From positions 1-64,000 of the forward strand of contig CALDHY010000019.1 in NCBI GenBank assembly GCA_937901445.1: a stretch of 64,000 bases of DNA, in the 5' to 3' direction. The DNA is from an uncultured Selenomonadales bacterium. GTDB lineage: Bacteria; Bacillota; Negativicutes; Selenomonadales; Selenomonadaceae. The translations under genes were made by a program, and so were the position numbers. Shown here piece by piece: positions 51,085 to 60,088 of the stretch. Each line of letters starts with the position of its first letter. The first letter of the stretch is position 1. Below the pieces are notes generated by a model that searched no databases, was not told the DNA's origin, and was given only the letters and a program-made list of their open reading frames with translations.

Positions 51085-52989
51085 ATGAATTGGAAAAAAA
51101 TTTTAACTTGTGCATTGCTGGGGAATTTTGCGCTGTTTTGTACCGGCAATTTTAATTCTGCAAGCGCGGAAGAAAAAATTATCCCTACAAAAACTTATTC
51201 CGGCAAAAATTTTCCCGTCAAATACAGAAAGGCGTTGCCGCTTGATTCGGTGCGGGCGCGTTACACAGGCTTTAAGCAGGAAACGATTATTTTAAAAGCC
51301 GGTACTGTTCGTCGTGAAGGTGCAATGCCTTTGACTTGTGATATTTTGTTTGAACGTGACAAAGAAATAACCCTGCGCGACGGTACGAAAATTTATGCAG
51401 ATATTTTCAGACCCGTTGACGGCGGCAAATATCCTGCTATTTTGTGTATAAGTCCTTACGGCAAAGAAATTGGCGGGCAACATATTGATGACATTCCACA
51501 CCGCGTAGGAATACCGTTGAATGCAACTTCAGGGCTTGAACGTTTTGAAGGCGCAGATCCTGCGTATTGGGTGGCGAAAGGTTATGCCGTTGTAAACCCT
51601 GACACTCGCGGGGCGTATTCTTCAGAAGGCAATATAAATTATTGGGGCAGACAATACGCCGAAGACGGCTATGATATTGTTGAATGGATCGCCGCGCAAA
51701 GTTGGAGCAATGAAAAAGTCGGAATGAGCGGCAATTCGTGGCTTACTGTTTCGCAATGGTTTATTGCGGCGGAGCGTCCGCCTCATCTTGCAGCTATTGC
51801 CCCTTGGGAAGGCTTTTCAGATCATTACAGAGAGACAAGCCACAACGGCGGGATTTTGACGCCGGAATTTCCTGAACTTATTGCCGAAACTTTTGCAAGT
51901 AAAAACGGCTTGCTTGAAGATCAGCCTCGAATGATTGTGGACTATCCTTTTTTGAACGAATACTGGGAAGATAAAGTTGCACAGCTTGAAAAAATTAACA
52001 TTCCCGCTTACGTCGTTGCAAGTTATACAAATCCCGTGCATACTTACGGAACTTTCGCCGGTTACAGAAAAATCAGTTCAAAAGATAAGTGGCTTAGAGT
52101 TCACTTGACGCAGGAATGGAACGATTATTACAATCCTGAAAATGTGGCTGACTTGACAAAGTTTTTTGATTTTTACTTGAAGGGCGAAAAAAATAATTGG
52201 CAAGATACGCCAAAAGTTCGTCTTTCAGTTTATGACTTGGAGGGCGGCGATGTTGTCAACCGTGCCGAAAATGAATTTCCTTTGAAGCGCACAAAATATA
52301 AAAAACTTTATCTTGACGCCACAAATAACACGCTCGGTAAAAAAGTTCGTCAAGAATCTTTCACCGAATATGACAGCGAAAGCGATAACTCAAGCGTAAC
52401 TTTTCTGCATACATTTGACAAAGAAACTGAACTTACCGGCTATATGAAATTGCATTTATGGGTTGCGGCAATGGATAATGACGATATGGATTTAAAAGTT
52501 ACGGTTGAAAAAGTTTCGGCGGACGGCAAAATTTTAAATCAAAATATGTTCGGTGAAGTTTCGGCAAACGGGCAACTGCGCGTTTCTTGCAGAAAACTTG
52601 ACGAAAAAAAATCTGCTGCCGCGCAACCTTATCTTGTTGGAAACAGTGAACAAAAACTTAAAGCCGGTGAAGTTGTACCCGTCGAAATTGGAATTTGGCC
52701 AATGGGGATGATTTATCACAAGGGCGAAAGTTTACGCCTGACAATCGCAGCTTATAAACCCGCAAATGTCAAATTGCCTTTCGGCAGTGCCAAAATTCCC
52801 GTACCTGCAGAAAAATTTACTTTTAATCCCGGCGAAAAAGTTACAGAAAAAATTCTTGGCGGGGATTGCACTGAAGTTGCAGATCCATCTGAAGTGGTTA
52901 CTTCGCCGCCAACGCACAATAAAGGCGTTCACAGAATTTTTACCGGCGGCAAACATGACAGTTATTTACTTATTCCCGTGATTGAGTAA
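51085..52989 (+). CDS. CocE/NonD-family hydrolase, exported
   Basis: An alpha/beta-hydrolase of the X-Pro dipeptidyl-peptidase (S15)/cocaine-esterase family, 634 residues. A signal peptide (1-28, cleavage near SASA) exports it to the periplasm. The nucleophile is S218 in MSGNSWLT, followed by the capping domain and, after residue 400, the C-terminal jelly-roll (GYMKLHLWVAA). The acid and histidine lie in the usual C-terminal part of the hydrolase domain. Possible activities are peptidase, ester or acyl-amide hydrolysis; the sequence does not discriminate. It is followed closely by an aldo/keto reductase. Confidence 0.9.
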   Translation: MNWKKILTCALLGNFALFCTGNFNSASAEEKIIPTKTYSGKNFPVKYRKALPLDSVRARYTGFKQETIILKAGTVRREGAMPLTCDILFERDKEITLRDGTKIYADIFRPVDGGKYPAILCISPYGKEIGGQHIDDIPHRVGIPLNATSGLERFEGADPAYWVAKGYAVVNPDTRGAYSSEGNINYWGRQYAEDGYDIVEWIAAQSWSNEKVGMSGNSWLTVSQWFIAAERPPHLAAIAPWEGFSDHYRETSHNGGILTPEFPELIAETFASKNGLLEDQPRMIVDYPFLNEYWEDKVAQLEKINIPAYVVASYTNPVHTYGTFAGYRKISSKDKWLRVHLTQEWNDYYNPENVADLTKFFDFYLKGEKNNWQDTPKVRLSVYDLEGGDVVNRAENEFPLKRTKYKKLYLDATNNTLGKKVRQESFTEYDSESDNSSVTFLHTFDKETELTGYMKLHLWVAAMDNDDMDLKVTVEKVSADGKILNQNMFGEVSANGQLRVSCRKLDEKKSAAAQPYLVGNSEQKLKAGEVVPVEIGIWPMGMIYHKGESLRLTIAAYKPANVKLPFGSAKIPVPAEKFTFNPGEKVTEKILGGDCTEVADPSEVVTSPPTHNKGVHRIFTGGKHDSYLLIPVIE

Positions 52990-52993
52990 AACA

Positions 52994-53908
52994 ATGATTA
53001 ATCGCAGAAATTTTTTAATATTAATGGCGGCGGGCGTCTTTTCAATTTTTACGGGTTGCGGCGAAAATAAAGTTGCAGGGGAGAAAAATTTTTCAATGAA
53101 AGATATAACTTTGAACAGCGGGTACAAAATGCCGCGCTTGGGTTTTGGTACGTGGACTTTGAACAATTCACAAGCCGAAATTTGCGTTTTAAACGCCCTT
53201 AAAACGGGTTTTCGATTAATTGATACTGCAAGATACTACGGCAACGAAAAAGGCGTAGGAGCGGGCGTCAGAGCCGCTGTAAACGAAAATTTTGTAACGC
53301 GGGAAGAAATTTTTGTAACAAGCAAAATTATGCCCGGCAGCTACAATCAGCCGGACGCCGCCATTGACAATTCACTTGACGCGCTGAATATCGGCTACGT
53401 TGATTTAATGTTGATTCATCAGCCCGGCGCAAACGATGAAGGCGTTTACAAGGCACTTGAACGCGCCGTTAAAGCCGGAAAAATTCGCTCCATCGGAATT
53501 TCAAATTACTATACGCCCGCAGATTTTGAAAGAATTAATCGTATTGCTGAAATTGTCCCCGCCGTTATTCAAAATGAAAATCACCCGCTGTACCAAAATT
53601 CTAAACTTCAAGAATATCTTAAGAGGTACGGTACTGTTATTGAATCGTGGTATCCTTTTGGCGGGCGCGGCAACACTGAAAAGATTCTCGGCAATCCTGC
53701 AATACTGGAAATTGCAAAACTTCATAAAAAAACTCCTGCACAAATTGTCATTCGCTGGAACTTGCAGGCGGGCTATATCGTAATTCCGGGCTCCAAAAAT
53801 CCCGCGCACATTGCGGAAAATTTTAACGTTTTTGATTTTGAACTTTCGGCGGACGATATGAAAAGAATTGCCGCAATTAATAAAAATCGCCGCTTTGAAA
53901 ATTGGTAA
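52994..53908 (+). CDS. Aldo/keto reductase with lipoprotein-like N-terminus
   Basis: An NADPH-dependent oxidoreductase of the AKR superfamily. From ATG 52994 it has 304 residues. The catalytic tetrad is visible: D77, Y82, K111 and H142, in DTARYYG, VTSKI and LMLIHQP. The N-terminus MINRRNFLILMAAG ends in a lipobox (FTGC, C22), and the paired arginines suggest Tat export, which is rare for this family. If exported, NADPH would not be available outside the membrane, so the site of action is unclear. TTG 52982 is an alternative start. Its start lies 5 nt behind the CocE gene. Confidence 0.86.
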   Translation: MINRRNFLILMAAGVFSIFTGCGENKVAGEKNFSMKDITLNSGYKMPRLGFGTWTLNNSQAEICVLNALKTGFRLIDTARYYGNEKGVGAGVRAAVNENFVTREEIFVTSKIMPGSYNQPDAAIDNSLDALNIGYVDLMLIHQPGANDEGVYKALERAVKAGKIRSIGISNYYTPADFERINRIAEIVPAVIQNENHPLYQNSKLQEYLKRYGTVIESWYPFGGRGNTEKILGNPAILEIAKLHKKTPAQIVIRWNLQAGYIVIPGSKNPAHIAENFNVFDFELSADDMKRIAAINKNRRFENW

Positions 53909-54030
53909 TACTTGACTTAATAAAAACCACTGTCGCGCAGATTTCAGAATTTTTTTTGGCAGACTAAAATACAAGCGCACTTGTGGGATTTTTTTTATTG
54001 ATATAAAAATTTTAACAAAGGAGCGTTTTT

Positions 54031-55449
54031 ATGAGTTCAGATATTTTTAATGACTTTAGGCAAAAAATTTTAGCCACAAAATTTTCTGAAGGTACAATTA
54101 CAGAAAACGACGGCAACCTCGAAATTAAAACGCCCTACGCCGTCGGCAACATTAACCTTTATGAACTTGAAGTAAAAATCGTTGAAATGACAGTTACAAA
54201 TTTGGCGGACGACGAAAATAAATTTTATCTTCATTTTGAACTGCGCGACCTTGCATACGCCGAAACTTTGTTTGCTGAAATGCTTGATACGATTATTGAC
54301 TTAAAGTCTAAGCAAAAGTTGAAAGTTTTATTGAGCTGTACCGGCGGAATGACAACCGGATATTTTGCGGAAAAATTAAACGAGGCGGCAGAATTACTTT
54401 CGCTTGACTACGAATTTAACGCCGTGCCTTTCTACAAAATTTATAACGTCGGCTTTGATTATTCGGTGATTCTGCTTGCGCCGCAAATTGCCTACCAACT
54501 CAAAAACGCGCAGGAAATTTTACATAACAAACTTGTACTGAAAATCCCGCCGAAAGTTTTTGCAAGCTACGATTCTGCCGAAATGATTAAATTCATTCGC
54601 TCTGAACTTGATAATTGGACAAAGACTGTTGAGGAGCGCGCTATTGCGAAAGTTCGCGCAGGTTTAATAAAAAGTGACGCCAAAATTTTATCAATCGCCG
54701 TTATGCCTTTCGCAAGTCAAACCAGAATTGCCTACAGAATTTATCAAAAGGGCGTGCCGCTTTTAGATGAAGTTGTTATCAAAGGAAGATTAGACCCTTA
54801 CAGGGATATTCGAGATATTTTGGATACGGTTTCTCATCGTTGCGTGCCTTTTGACGCGGTAGGAATTGCAATTTCAGGGATTGTACACAACGGGCGGCTG
54901 AATTTAAATTATTTCGGCGCGCTTGAACTTGATTTACAAAAAATTTTTGAAAACGGCTACAAGGTGCCGGTTACTGTTACAAACAACGTTAATTCGGCAG
55001 TTTTGGGCTACTACGCGCAACAGGATAAATTCAACAACATTTTATTTTTGTCGCGCCCAAAAAATTTTATGGCAAGCGGCTTGGGGATTGTGATTAACGG
55101 CAGAATGATTCAAGGCGCGCACGGTATCACGGGCGAAATTAAATTTTTGACGAAAAGCCTTGTCGGCGGCAAAGTTTTTAATGAGGCAAATTTGGTTGAC
55201 TGGAGCACGATTTATGACGAAATTTCTACCGAACTTCGCGCAGGAATTGCCGTAATTGATCCGGAGCTTGTTTGCATTCGCAGTGAAATGACGCCCGACC
55301 TTGTAAAATTAAAAGAAAAAATCCACGAATATTTGCCTTCAGAATATATGCCGGAATTTGTCTGTATGAAAGATGAAGAAATGGCAGAGTACGTTTTACT
55401 GGGGCAAATGATTTTAAGCCTTGAAGCATTGGAGGAGCGCGGCAAGTAG
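54031..55449 (+). CDS. PTS-EIIB-like/ROK fusion protein, paralogue 1
   Basis: A 472-residue soluble protein in three parts. Residues 1-92 are an unassigned N-terminal domain. About 97-165 match lactose/cellobiose-type EIIB, with the phosphorylatable Cys in LLSCTGGMTTGYFAEKL (C103) and the closing ILLAPQIAYQ. From about 215 a ROK (NagC/glucokinase) domain follows, with GIVINGRMIQGAHGITGEI (352-370). The ROK part has lost its catalytic Asp (TNN, N319, instead of N-D), the DxGxT ATP loop and the CxCGxxGC zinc motif. I infer a sugar- or phosphorylation-sensing protein rather than a kinase. AAAGGAGC precedes the ATG. Confidence 0.82.
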   Translation: MSSDIFNDFRQKILATKFSEGTITENDGNLEIKTPYAVGNINLYELEVKIVEMTVTNLADDENKFYLHFELRDLAYAETLFAEMLDTIIDLKSKQKLKVLLSCTGGMTTGYFAEKLNEAAELLSLDYEFNAVPFYKIYNVGFDYSVILLAPQIAYQLKNAQEILHNKLVLKIPPKVFASYDSAEMIKFIRSELDNWTKTVEERAIAKVRAGLIKSDAKILSIAVMPFASQTRIAYRIYQKGVPLLDEVVIKGRLDPYRDIRDILDTVSHRCVPFDAVGIAISGIVHNGRLNLNYFGALELDLQKIFENGYKVPVTVTNNVNSAVLGYYAQQDKFNNILFLSRPKNFMASGLGIVINGRMIQGAHGITGEIKFLTKSLVGGKVFNEANLVDWSTIYDEISTELRAGIAVIDPELVCIRSEMTPDLVKLKEKIHEYLPSEYMPEFVCMKDEEMAEYVLLGQMILSLEALEERGK

Positions 55450-55488
55450 TGTGATAGTTTGATAGTGGGGTAGTGTGATAGTAAGGAG
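55447..55488 (+). repeat. Octamer tract, copy 3
   Basis: Four octamers (AGTGTGAT, AGTTTGAT, AGTGGGGT, AGTGTGAT) starting inside the TAG stop codon of the first EIIB-ROK gene and ending at the ribosome-binding site of the second. No inverted half is present. Confidence 0.75.
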
Positions 55489-55496
55489 CTGAAAAA

Positions 55497-56909
55497 ATGA
55501 GCAGTGATATTTTTAATGACTTTAGGCAGAAAATTTTAGCCACAAAATTTTCTGAAGGTGCAATTACAGAAAACGGCGGCAACATTGAAATTAAAACGCC
55601 CTACGCCGGCGGCAACATTAATTTTTATGAACTTCAAGTAAAAATTGTCGAAATGAGCGTTACAAATTTGGCGGACGATGAAAATAAATTTTATCTTCAT
55701 TTTGAACTGCGCGACCTTGCGTACGCCGAAGAACTTTTTGCTGAAATGCTTGATACGATCATTGATTTAAAGTCTAAGCAAAAGTTAAAAATCTTGTTAA
55801 GCTGTACCGGCGGAATGACAACCGGATATTTTGCGGAAAAATTGAACGAGGCGGCAGAATTACTTTCGCTGAATTACGAATTTAACGCCGTGCCTTTTTA
55901 TAAACTTTATGAAGTTGCCTTCGATTATTCTGTAATTTTGCTTGCGCCGCAAATTGCCTATCAAGTCAAAAAAGCGCAGGAAGTTTTAAACAATCAGCTT
56001 GTATTGAAAATCCCGCCAAAAGTTTTTGCAAGCTACGATTCAGCCGAAATGTTAAAGTTTATTCGCGCAGAATTGGAAAGTTGGAAAAAGACCGCCGCCG
56101 AGCGCGTTATTGCAAAAGTTCGCAAGGGAATTAAAAGCGACGCCAGAATTTTATCAATCACAATTATGCCCAGCAACGCGCAAAGTCGAATTGCTTACCG
56201 CCTTTATGAAAAGGGCGAACCGCTTGTTGAAGAAACCGTTATAAAAAATAAACTCAACTACATTAACGATTTAAGCGATATTTTGGATACTGTTTCTTGT
56301 CGTTTTCAAAAATTTGACGCCATAGGAATTTCAACCGGCGGCACGATTCGCAACGGACACGTAGAATTGGAGCAGTTTATTTCGCCGGATATTAATTTAC
56401 AAAAATTGTTGGAAGAAAAATATAAAGTGCCGGTTACAATTACTAATAATTTAAAATCTGCCGCGCTCGGTTATTACGTCCAACAGGATAAATACGAAAA
56501 TATTATGTTTGTATCGCGTCCTTACGGCTACAGAGCAAGCGGCTTGGGAATGGTTTTAAACGGCAAAGTTTTTGACGGCGCGCACAATATGGCGGGCGAA
56601 ATTCGCTACGCAACTGAAAGTTTTGTTTCAAAGGAAGATTGGGACGCGCACATTATGACAGATTTGGAAAAAGTCTTGGACGGCGTGGCTTTTGAAATAC
56701 GCGCCGGAATTTCTGTAGTTGACCCCGATTTAATTTGCCTGCGAAGTGCAATGACGCCTGATATTGAAAAAGTTAAAGATAAAGTTGCTGAATTTATTCC
56801 AAAAAAATATTTGCCCGAATTTGTGTACCTGCGCGATGAAGAAATGCAGGAGTACGTTTTACTCGGACAAATGATTTTAAGTCTTGAAAGTTTAGAATCT
56901 AAGAATTAA
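55497..56909 (+). CDS. PTS-EIIB-like/ROK fusion protein, paralogue 2
   Basis: A 470-residue tandem paralogue of the preceding gene. The N-terminal domain and EIIB-like part (1-185) are almost the same, by eye nearly 90% identical, including the LLSCTGGMTTGYF cysteine. The ROK half has diverged to a little over half identity. The same catalytic losses occur here (TNNLKSAALG; no DxGxT loop; no zinc cysteines). TAAGGAG precedes the ATG. Expressed with the first copy across the octamer tract, and overlapping the convergent HIT gene by 4 nt. The pair may form hetero-oligomers. Confidence 0.82.
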   Translation: MSSDIFNDFRQKILATKFSEGAITENGGNIEIKTPYAGGNINFYELQVKIVEMSVTNLADDENKFYLHFELRDLAYAEELFAEMLDTIIDLKSKQKLKILLSCTGGMTTGYFAEKLNEAAELLSLNYEFNAVPFYKLYEVAFDYSVILLAPQIAYQVKKAQEVLNNQLVLKIPPKVFASYDSAEMLKFIRAELESWKKTAAERVIAKVRKGIKSDARILSITIMPSNAQSRIAYRLYEKGEPLVEETVIKNKLNYINDLSDILDTVSCRFQKFDAIGISTGGTIRNGHVELEQFISPDINLQKLLEEKYKVPVTITNNLKSAALGYYVQQDKYENIMFVSRPYGYRASGLGMVLNGKVFDGAHNMAGEIRYATESFVSKEDWDAHIMTDLEKVLDGVAFEIRAGISVVDPDLICLRSAMTPDIEKVKDKVAEFIPKKYLPEFVYLRDEEMQEYVLLGQMILSLESLESKN

Positions 56910-57244
56910 CCCGGAGGCCAAGTCATTTTGCGCCCGCCGATTAAGTGAACGTGCAAATGATTTACGGTTTGCCCGCCCTCTTCGCCGGTATTAATTACAA
57001 GTCTGAAGCCGCTTTTATCTACGCCAACTTCAGCGGCGATTTTCGGTACAACTTCAGTAAAAATGTGCGCGGCTAAATTTTTGTCGTCAAGCTCGGTAAT
57101 ATTTGCAACGTGCTTTTTTGGAACGATTAAAATGTGTTGCGGGGCTTGAGGATTTAAATCACGGAAGGCAACAACGCTTTCATCTTCGTAAATTAATTTT
57201 GAGTCAATTTCTTTATTGGCAATTTTACAAAAGATACAATCCAT
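56906..57244 (-). CDS. hinT: HIT family nucleotide hydrolase/transferase (HinT-like)
   Basis: A 112-residue histidine-triad protein; HinT enzymes cleave purine nucleoside phosphoramidates. The triad is H96-L-H98-V-H100 in NHLHVHLIGG. CIFC (C3-x2-C6) and a further His near 45 form the zinc site typical of this subgroup. GGGAGAT precedes the ATG, and length is standard. It faces the EIIB-ROK genes tail to tail. Confidence 0.94.
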   Translation of the reverse strand: MDCIFCKIANKEIDSKLIYEDESVVAFRDLNPQAPQHILIVPKKHVANITELDDKNLAAHIFTEVVPKIAAEVGVDKSGFRLVINTGEEGGQTVNHLHVHLIGGRKMTWPPG

Positions 57245-57267
57245 TAGAAAATCTCCCTTCGGTCGAT

Positions 57268-57325
57268 TTTCAGGGAATAGGGATTAGAAAATTTTTCCCT
57301 TTATTCCTTTTTCCCTATTTCCCCA
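57268..57325. repeat. GGGAATA/TTTCCCT-type tracts between hinT and kptA
   Basis: A purine-rich stretch (GGGAATAGGGATTAG) followed by its pyrimidine counterparts (TTTCCCT, TTATTCC, TTTTTCCC) forms an imperfect hairpin in the space between the divergent genes. Same style as the other heptamer tracts. Confidence 0.55.
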
Positions 57326-57341
57326 GAAAAAAGGTGTTATT

Positions 57342-57875
57342 ATGGATATTAAAAAGTTGAGTAAATTTCTTTCGCTGGTACTTCGACACAAGCCGGAAAC
57401 TGTCAACATAAAACTTGACAGCAACGGCTGGGCGAATGTACCGGAAATTTTGCGCGGTATGAAAATCGATATGGCAACGCTTGAAAAAGTTGTAGCTGAA
57501 AATGACAAGCAACGCTTTTCTTTCAACGAAGACAAAACTAAAATTCGTGCAAATCAAGGACACTCTGTAAAAGTTGACGTTGAACTTACCGAAAAAATCC
57601 CGCCCGAAATTTTGTATCACGGCACGCTTGAAAAAAATTTAAAATCAATATCTGCGCGAGGACTTTTGAAAATGAATCGCTTGCACGTTCATTTGAGCGG
57701 CGATATTGAAACTGCAAAAAAAGTTGCCGCCCGCCGCGTTGGTAACGCCGTGATTTTTAAAATTTCTGCGCGGCAAATGTACGATGACGGCTACAAATTT
57801 TTTCAATCTGCCAACGGCGTTTGGCTTACAGATTCTGTACCGCCCAAATATCTTTCCCTAACCACTAACCACTAA
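57342..57875 (+). CDS. kptA: RNA 2'-phosphotransferase Tpt1/KptA
   Basis: KptA transfers a 2'-phosphate from RNA to NAD, the reaction by which eukaryotes finish tRNA splicing; bacterial substrates are not settled. The 177 residues show the family core: SKFLSLVLRHKPE (R15-H16), the ANQGHSV segment with H74, YHGT with H93 and the ARGL/MNRLHVHLS block. AAAGGTG precedes the ATG. The final codons and stop (LTTNH, TAA) are built from a CTAACCA heptamer repeat, so the C-terminus differs from a normal one by a few residues. Confidence 0.92.
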   Translation: MDIKKLSKFLSLVLRHKPETVNIKLDSNGWANVPEILRGMKIDMATLEKVVAENDKQRFSFNEDKTKIRANQGHSVKVDVELTEKIPPEILYHGTLEKNLKSISARGLLKMNRLHVHLSGDIETAKKVAARRVGNAVIFKISARQMYDDGYKFFQSANGVWLTDSVPPKYLSLTTNH

Positions 57876-57878
57876 CCA
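57858..57878 (+). repeat. (CTAACCA)3 heptamer tract containing the kptA stop codon
   Basis: Three perfect CTAACCA units (57858-57878) followed by a degenerate fourth. They span the kptA stop codon and touch the 3' end of the convergent gene. Confidence 0.8.
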
Positions 57879-58223
57879 CTACTTATGCTCGGCGATATAT
57901 TTGCGCATAAATTTAATAGTGCTGTCTTTAATGACGTTGTCTTTTTTGGTGTAGTTAATGATTCTGAAAAGTTTTTCGACGCGGTCAATAATACCGGTGT
58001 TGGCAGTTTTGAAAGTTTCGCCTTGAATGGTAAGTTCAACTTTGCCGCTGGAGAAAAGCAAGCTGCGCGACACGCCCAAAAGTTGGTTGCCCTGCATATC
58101 GTTAATAGAATAGCGAATATCCATATCGCCGGCTGAAGTTTCCCAAGTCAATTCGCGGTTAATCGCTTGATAAGTCAACACGTCAATATATTCCCTGATA
58201 ATTTCGTGGGTTCTGGTATTCAT
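57879..58223 (-). CDS. Small conserved protein of unknown function
   Basis: A 114-residue protein. A helical start (THEIIREYIDVLTYQAINREL) is followed by beta-rich segments (DMDIRYSINDMQGN, SSGKVELTIQGETF) and a helical end. No signal peptide or membrane segment is seen and I do not recognise the family. AGGAGATG precedes the ATG. It lies just behind the GNAT gene on the same strand, and its stop abuts the CTAACCA tract. Confidence 0.65.
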   Translation of the reverse strand: MNTRTHEIIREYIDVLTYQAINRELTWETSAGDMDIRYSINDMQGNQLLGVSRSLLFSSGKVELTIQGETFKTANTGIIDRVEKLFRIINYTKKDNVIKDSTIKFMRKYIAEHK

Positions 58224-58241
58224 AAAAACATCTCCTTTTTG

Positions 58242-58775
58242 TTAAATATTCTGTTGCGCCGCCGTCATATCCTTTTCAAATCTGAAAAAATATTCCATAT
58301 CTGGCGGTGTATTTGCAGGATTTGGAGGACACGGCAACGGGTGTTGTGGACCGTAAAATTCGATAATTTTAAAGCCGCAACGATTAACATAAAAATGAAT
58401 GTTGCGTTTTTCAAAATATGGCGTGAAAGTTTCCCAAATTTTAGTTTCGGGATGAAGTTTTTCAATAGCTTGCCACGCCGCCGCCCCCAATCCTTTTGAA
58501 TGATTGCCAAGTTTAATGTACAGTAACTGCAATTCATTAATTTTTGTAACGGGATTAATTTTTAAAACCGCGCCGCCGACAATTTCGCCGTTGCAGATTA
58601 TGTTGTAACTTTCCGCGCCTGCTGCGTTGAAAGAATTTATTACATCTTCACGGGGAATAATTTCTTCGCCGTTGTCGCCAAATTCTTCAACTACTGCCTT
58701 TTTAAACGCCGCTTGAATTTCTTTTATAAAGCGTTCCTTTTCATTTTCTTGAAGTGGTACAAGTTCAATGTTCAT
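58242..58775 (-). CDS. GNAT-family N-acetyltransferase
   Basis: A 177-residue GNAT protein. The acetyl-CoA motif is seen around LYIKLGNHSKGLGAAAWQAIEK (about 90-110, with the Q/R-x-x-G-x-G/A pattern as NHSKGLG), and beta strand 4 is GGAVLKINP. The C-terminal FYVNRCGFKIIEFY matches the family's closing strand. Many GNATs acetylate small molecules or proteins; the substrate is not predictable. Its start is close behind purB (GAGGAG precedes ATG), so it may be the second gene of that operon. Confidence 0.85.
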   Translation of the reverse strand: MNIELVPLQENEKERFIKEIQAAFKKAVVEEFGDNGEEIIPREDVINSFNAAGAESYNIICNGEIVGGAVLKINPVTKINELQLLYIKLGNHSKGLGAAAWQAIEKLHPETKIWETFTPYFEKRNIHFYVNRCGFKIIEFYGPQHPLPCPPNPANTPPDMEYFFRFEKDMTAAQQNI

Positions 58776-58784
58776 AAAATCTCC

Positions 58785-60077
58785 TCACAGTCCAAACCTT
58801 TCAAAAATCATATCAACATTGCGCAAAAACCATTCGTAATTAAAGCATTCGTCAATTTCCGCCTTCGTCAAATATTTTTTAATATCTTCGTCATTTTCAA
58901 TATTTGTGCGGAAGTCTTCGCCCTCAAGCCAACGTTTCATTGCGTTGCGTTGTACCCATTTATAAGCGTCCTCGCGCAGGACTCCCTTTGAAACAACGGC
59001 AAGCATAATTCTTTGACTGTAAATTAAGCCGCCGGTACGATTCAGATTGTGTAACATTTTTTCGGGATAAACCAAAAGCTTGTCGATAATTTTTGTAATT
59101 TTTTTCGTGCAGTAGTCAACGTTAATTGTGGCGTCCGGTAAAATGACGCGCTCAACGCTTGAATGTGAAATATCCCGCTCGTGCCAAAGTGTAATATCTT
59201 CCATTGCGGCAACTGCATTACCACGAACAAGCCGCGCCATTCCTGCCACGCGCTCGCAGTTAATAGGGTTGCGTTTGTGCGGCATTGCGGAGGAGCCTTT
59301 TTGCCCCGGTTGAAAATATTCTTCAGCTTCTCTAATATCCGTGCGTTGCAAATTTCTGATTTCGGTTGCAATTTTTTCAAGCGTACTTGCAACAATCGCC
59401 AAAGTTGTAACAAATTCTGCATGGCGGTCGCGTTGAATAACTTGAGTTGCAAGTTTTACAGGTTCAAGTTCCAATTTTTTACAAACAAGTTCTTCAATTT
59501 TGGGATTGATATTTGAGTAAGTGCCTACCGCGCCGCTTAATTTTCCAACAGAAACAATTTTTTTTGCGTGTTCGACGCGCTCAATATCACGTTCAATTTC
59601 CGCGCTCCAAAGTAAAAGTTTTAAGCCAAAAGTCATCGGCTCGGCGTGTATACCGTGCGTGCGCCCAATGCAAGGCGTATGTTTAAATTCAACTGCGCGG
59701 CGGCGTAAAACTTCATTGAACTTTTTTAAATCGTCCAAAATAATTTCGGCGGCTTGTTTCATCATAAGACAGTACGCCGTATCTTTGACGTCTGAAGAAG
59801 TCAAGCCCTTGTGAATGTACTTTGAATCTTCGCCGACGTATTCGGCAACGCAAGTTAAAAAAGCAATAATGTCATGGTCAGTTACTGCCTCAATTTCTTT
59901 GATACGTTCGACAGTGAAATTTGCCTTTGCACGAATATTTTTAGCGGCTGCGGCTGGAATTTCGCCGAGTTCAGCCATTGCATCGCAGGCGGCAAGCTCC
60001 ACATTTAAAATCGTGCGCCATTCATTTTCAAGCGACCAAATTTTTCCCATTTCCGGCAAAGTGTAACGTTCAATCAT
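58785..60077 (-). CDS. purB: Adenylosuccinate lyase
   Basis: PurB acts twice in purine synthesis, cleaving SAICAR and adenylosuccinate. The 430 residues match the short Firmicute form. The fumarase/aspartase signature GSSAMPHKRNP lies near residue 265, with VTDHDIIAFLTCVAEY and the TSSDVKDTAYC block before it. A Met start at 60077 follows AGGAG on the minus strand. Downstream genes on this strand are the GNAT and a small unknown gene. Confidence 0.97.
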   Translation of the reverse strand: MIERYTLPEMGKIWSLENEWRTILNVELAACDAMAELGEIPAAAAKNIRAKANFTVERIKEIEAVTDHDIIAFLTCVAEYVGEDSKYIHKGLTSSDVKDTAYCLMMKQAAEIILDDLKKFNEVLRRRAVEFKHTPCIGRTHGIHAEPMTFGLKLLLWSAEIERDIERVEHAKKIVSVGKLSGAVGTYSNINPKIEELVCKKLELEPVKLATQVIQRDRHAEFVTTLAIVASTLEKIATEIRNLQRTDIREAEEYFQPGQKGSSAMPHKRNPINCERVAGMARLVRGNAVAAMEDITLWHERDISHSSVERVILPDATINVDYCTKKITKIIDKLLVYPEKMLHNLNRTGGLIYSQRIMLAVVSKGVLREDAYKWVQRNAMKRWLEGEDFRTNIENDEDIKKYLTKAEIDECFNYEWFLRNVDMIFERFGL

Positions 60078-60088
60078 AAAATCAACTC

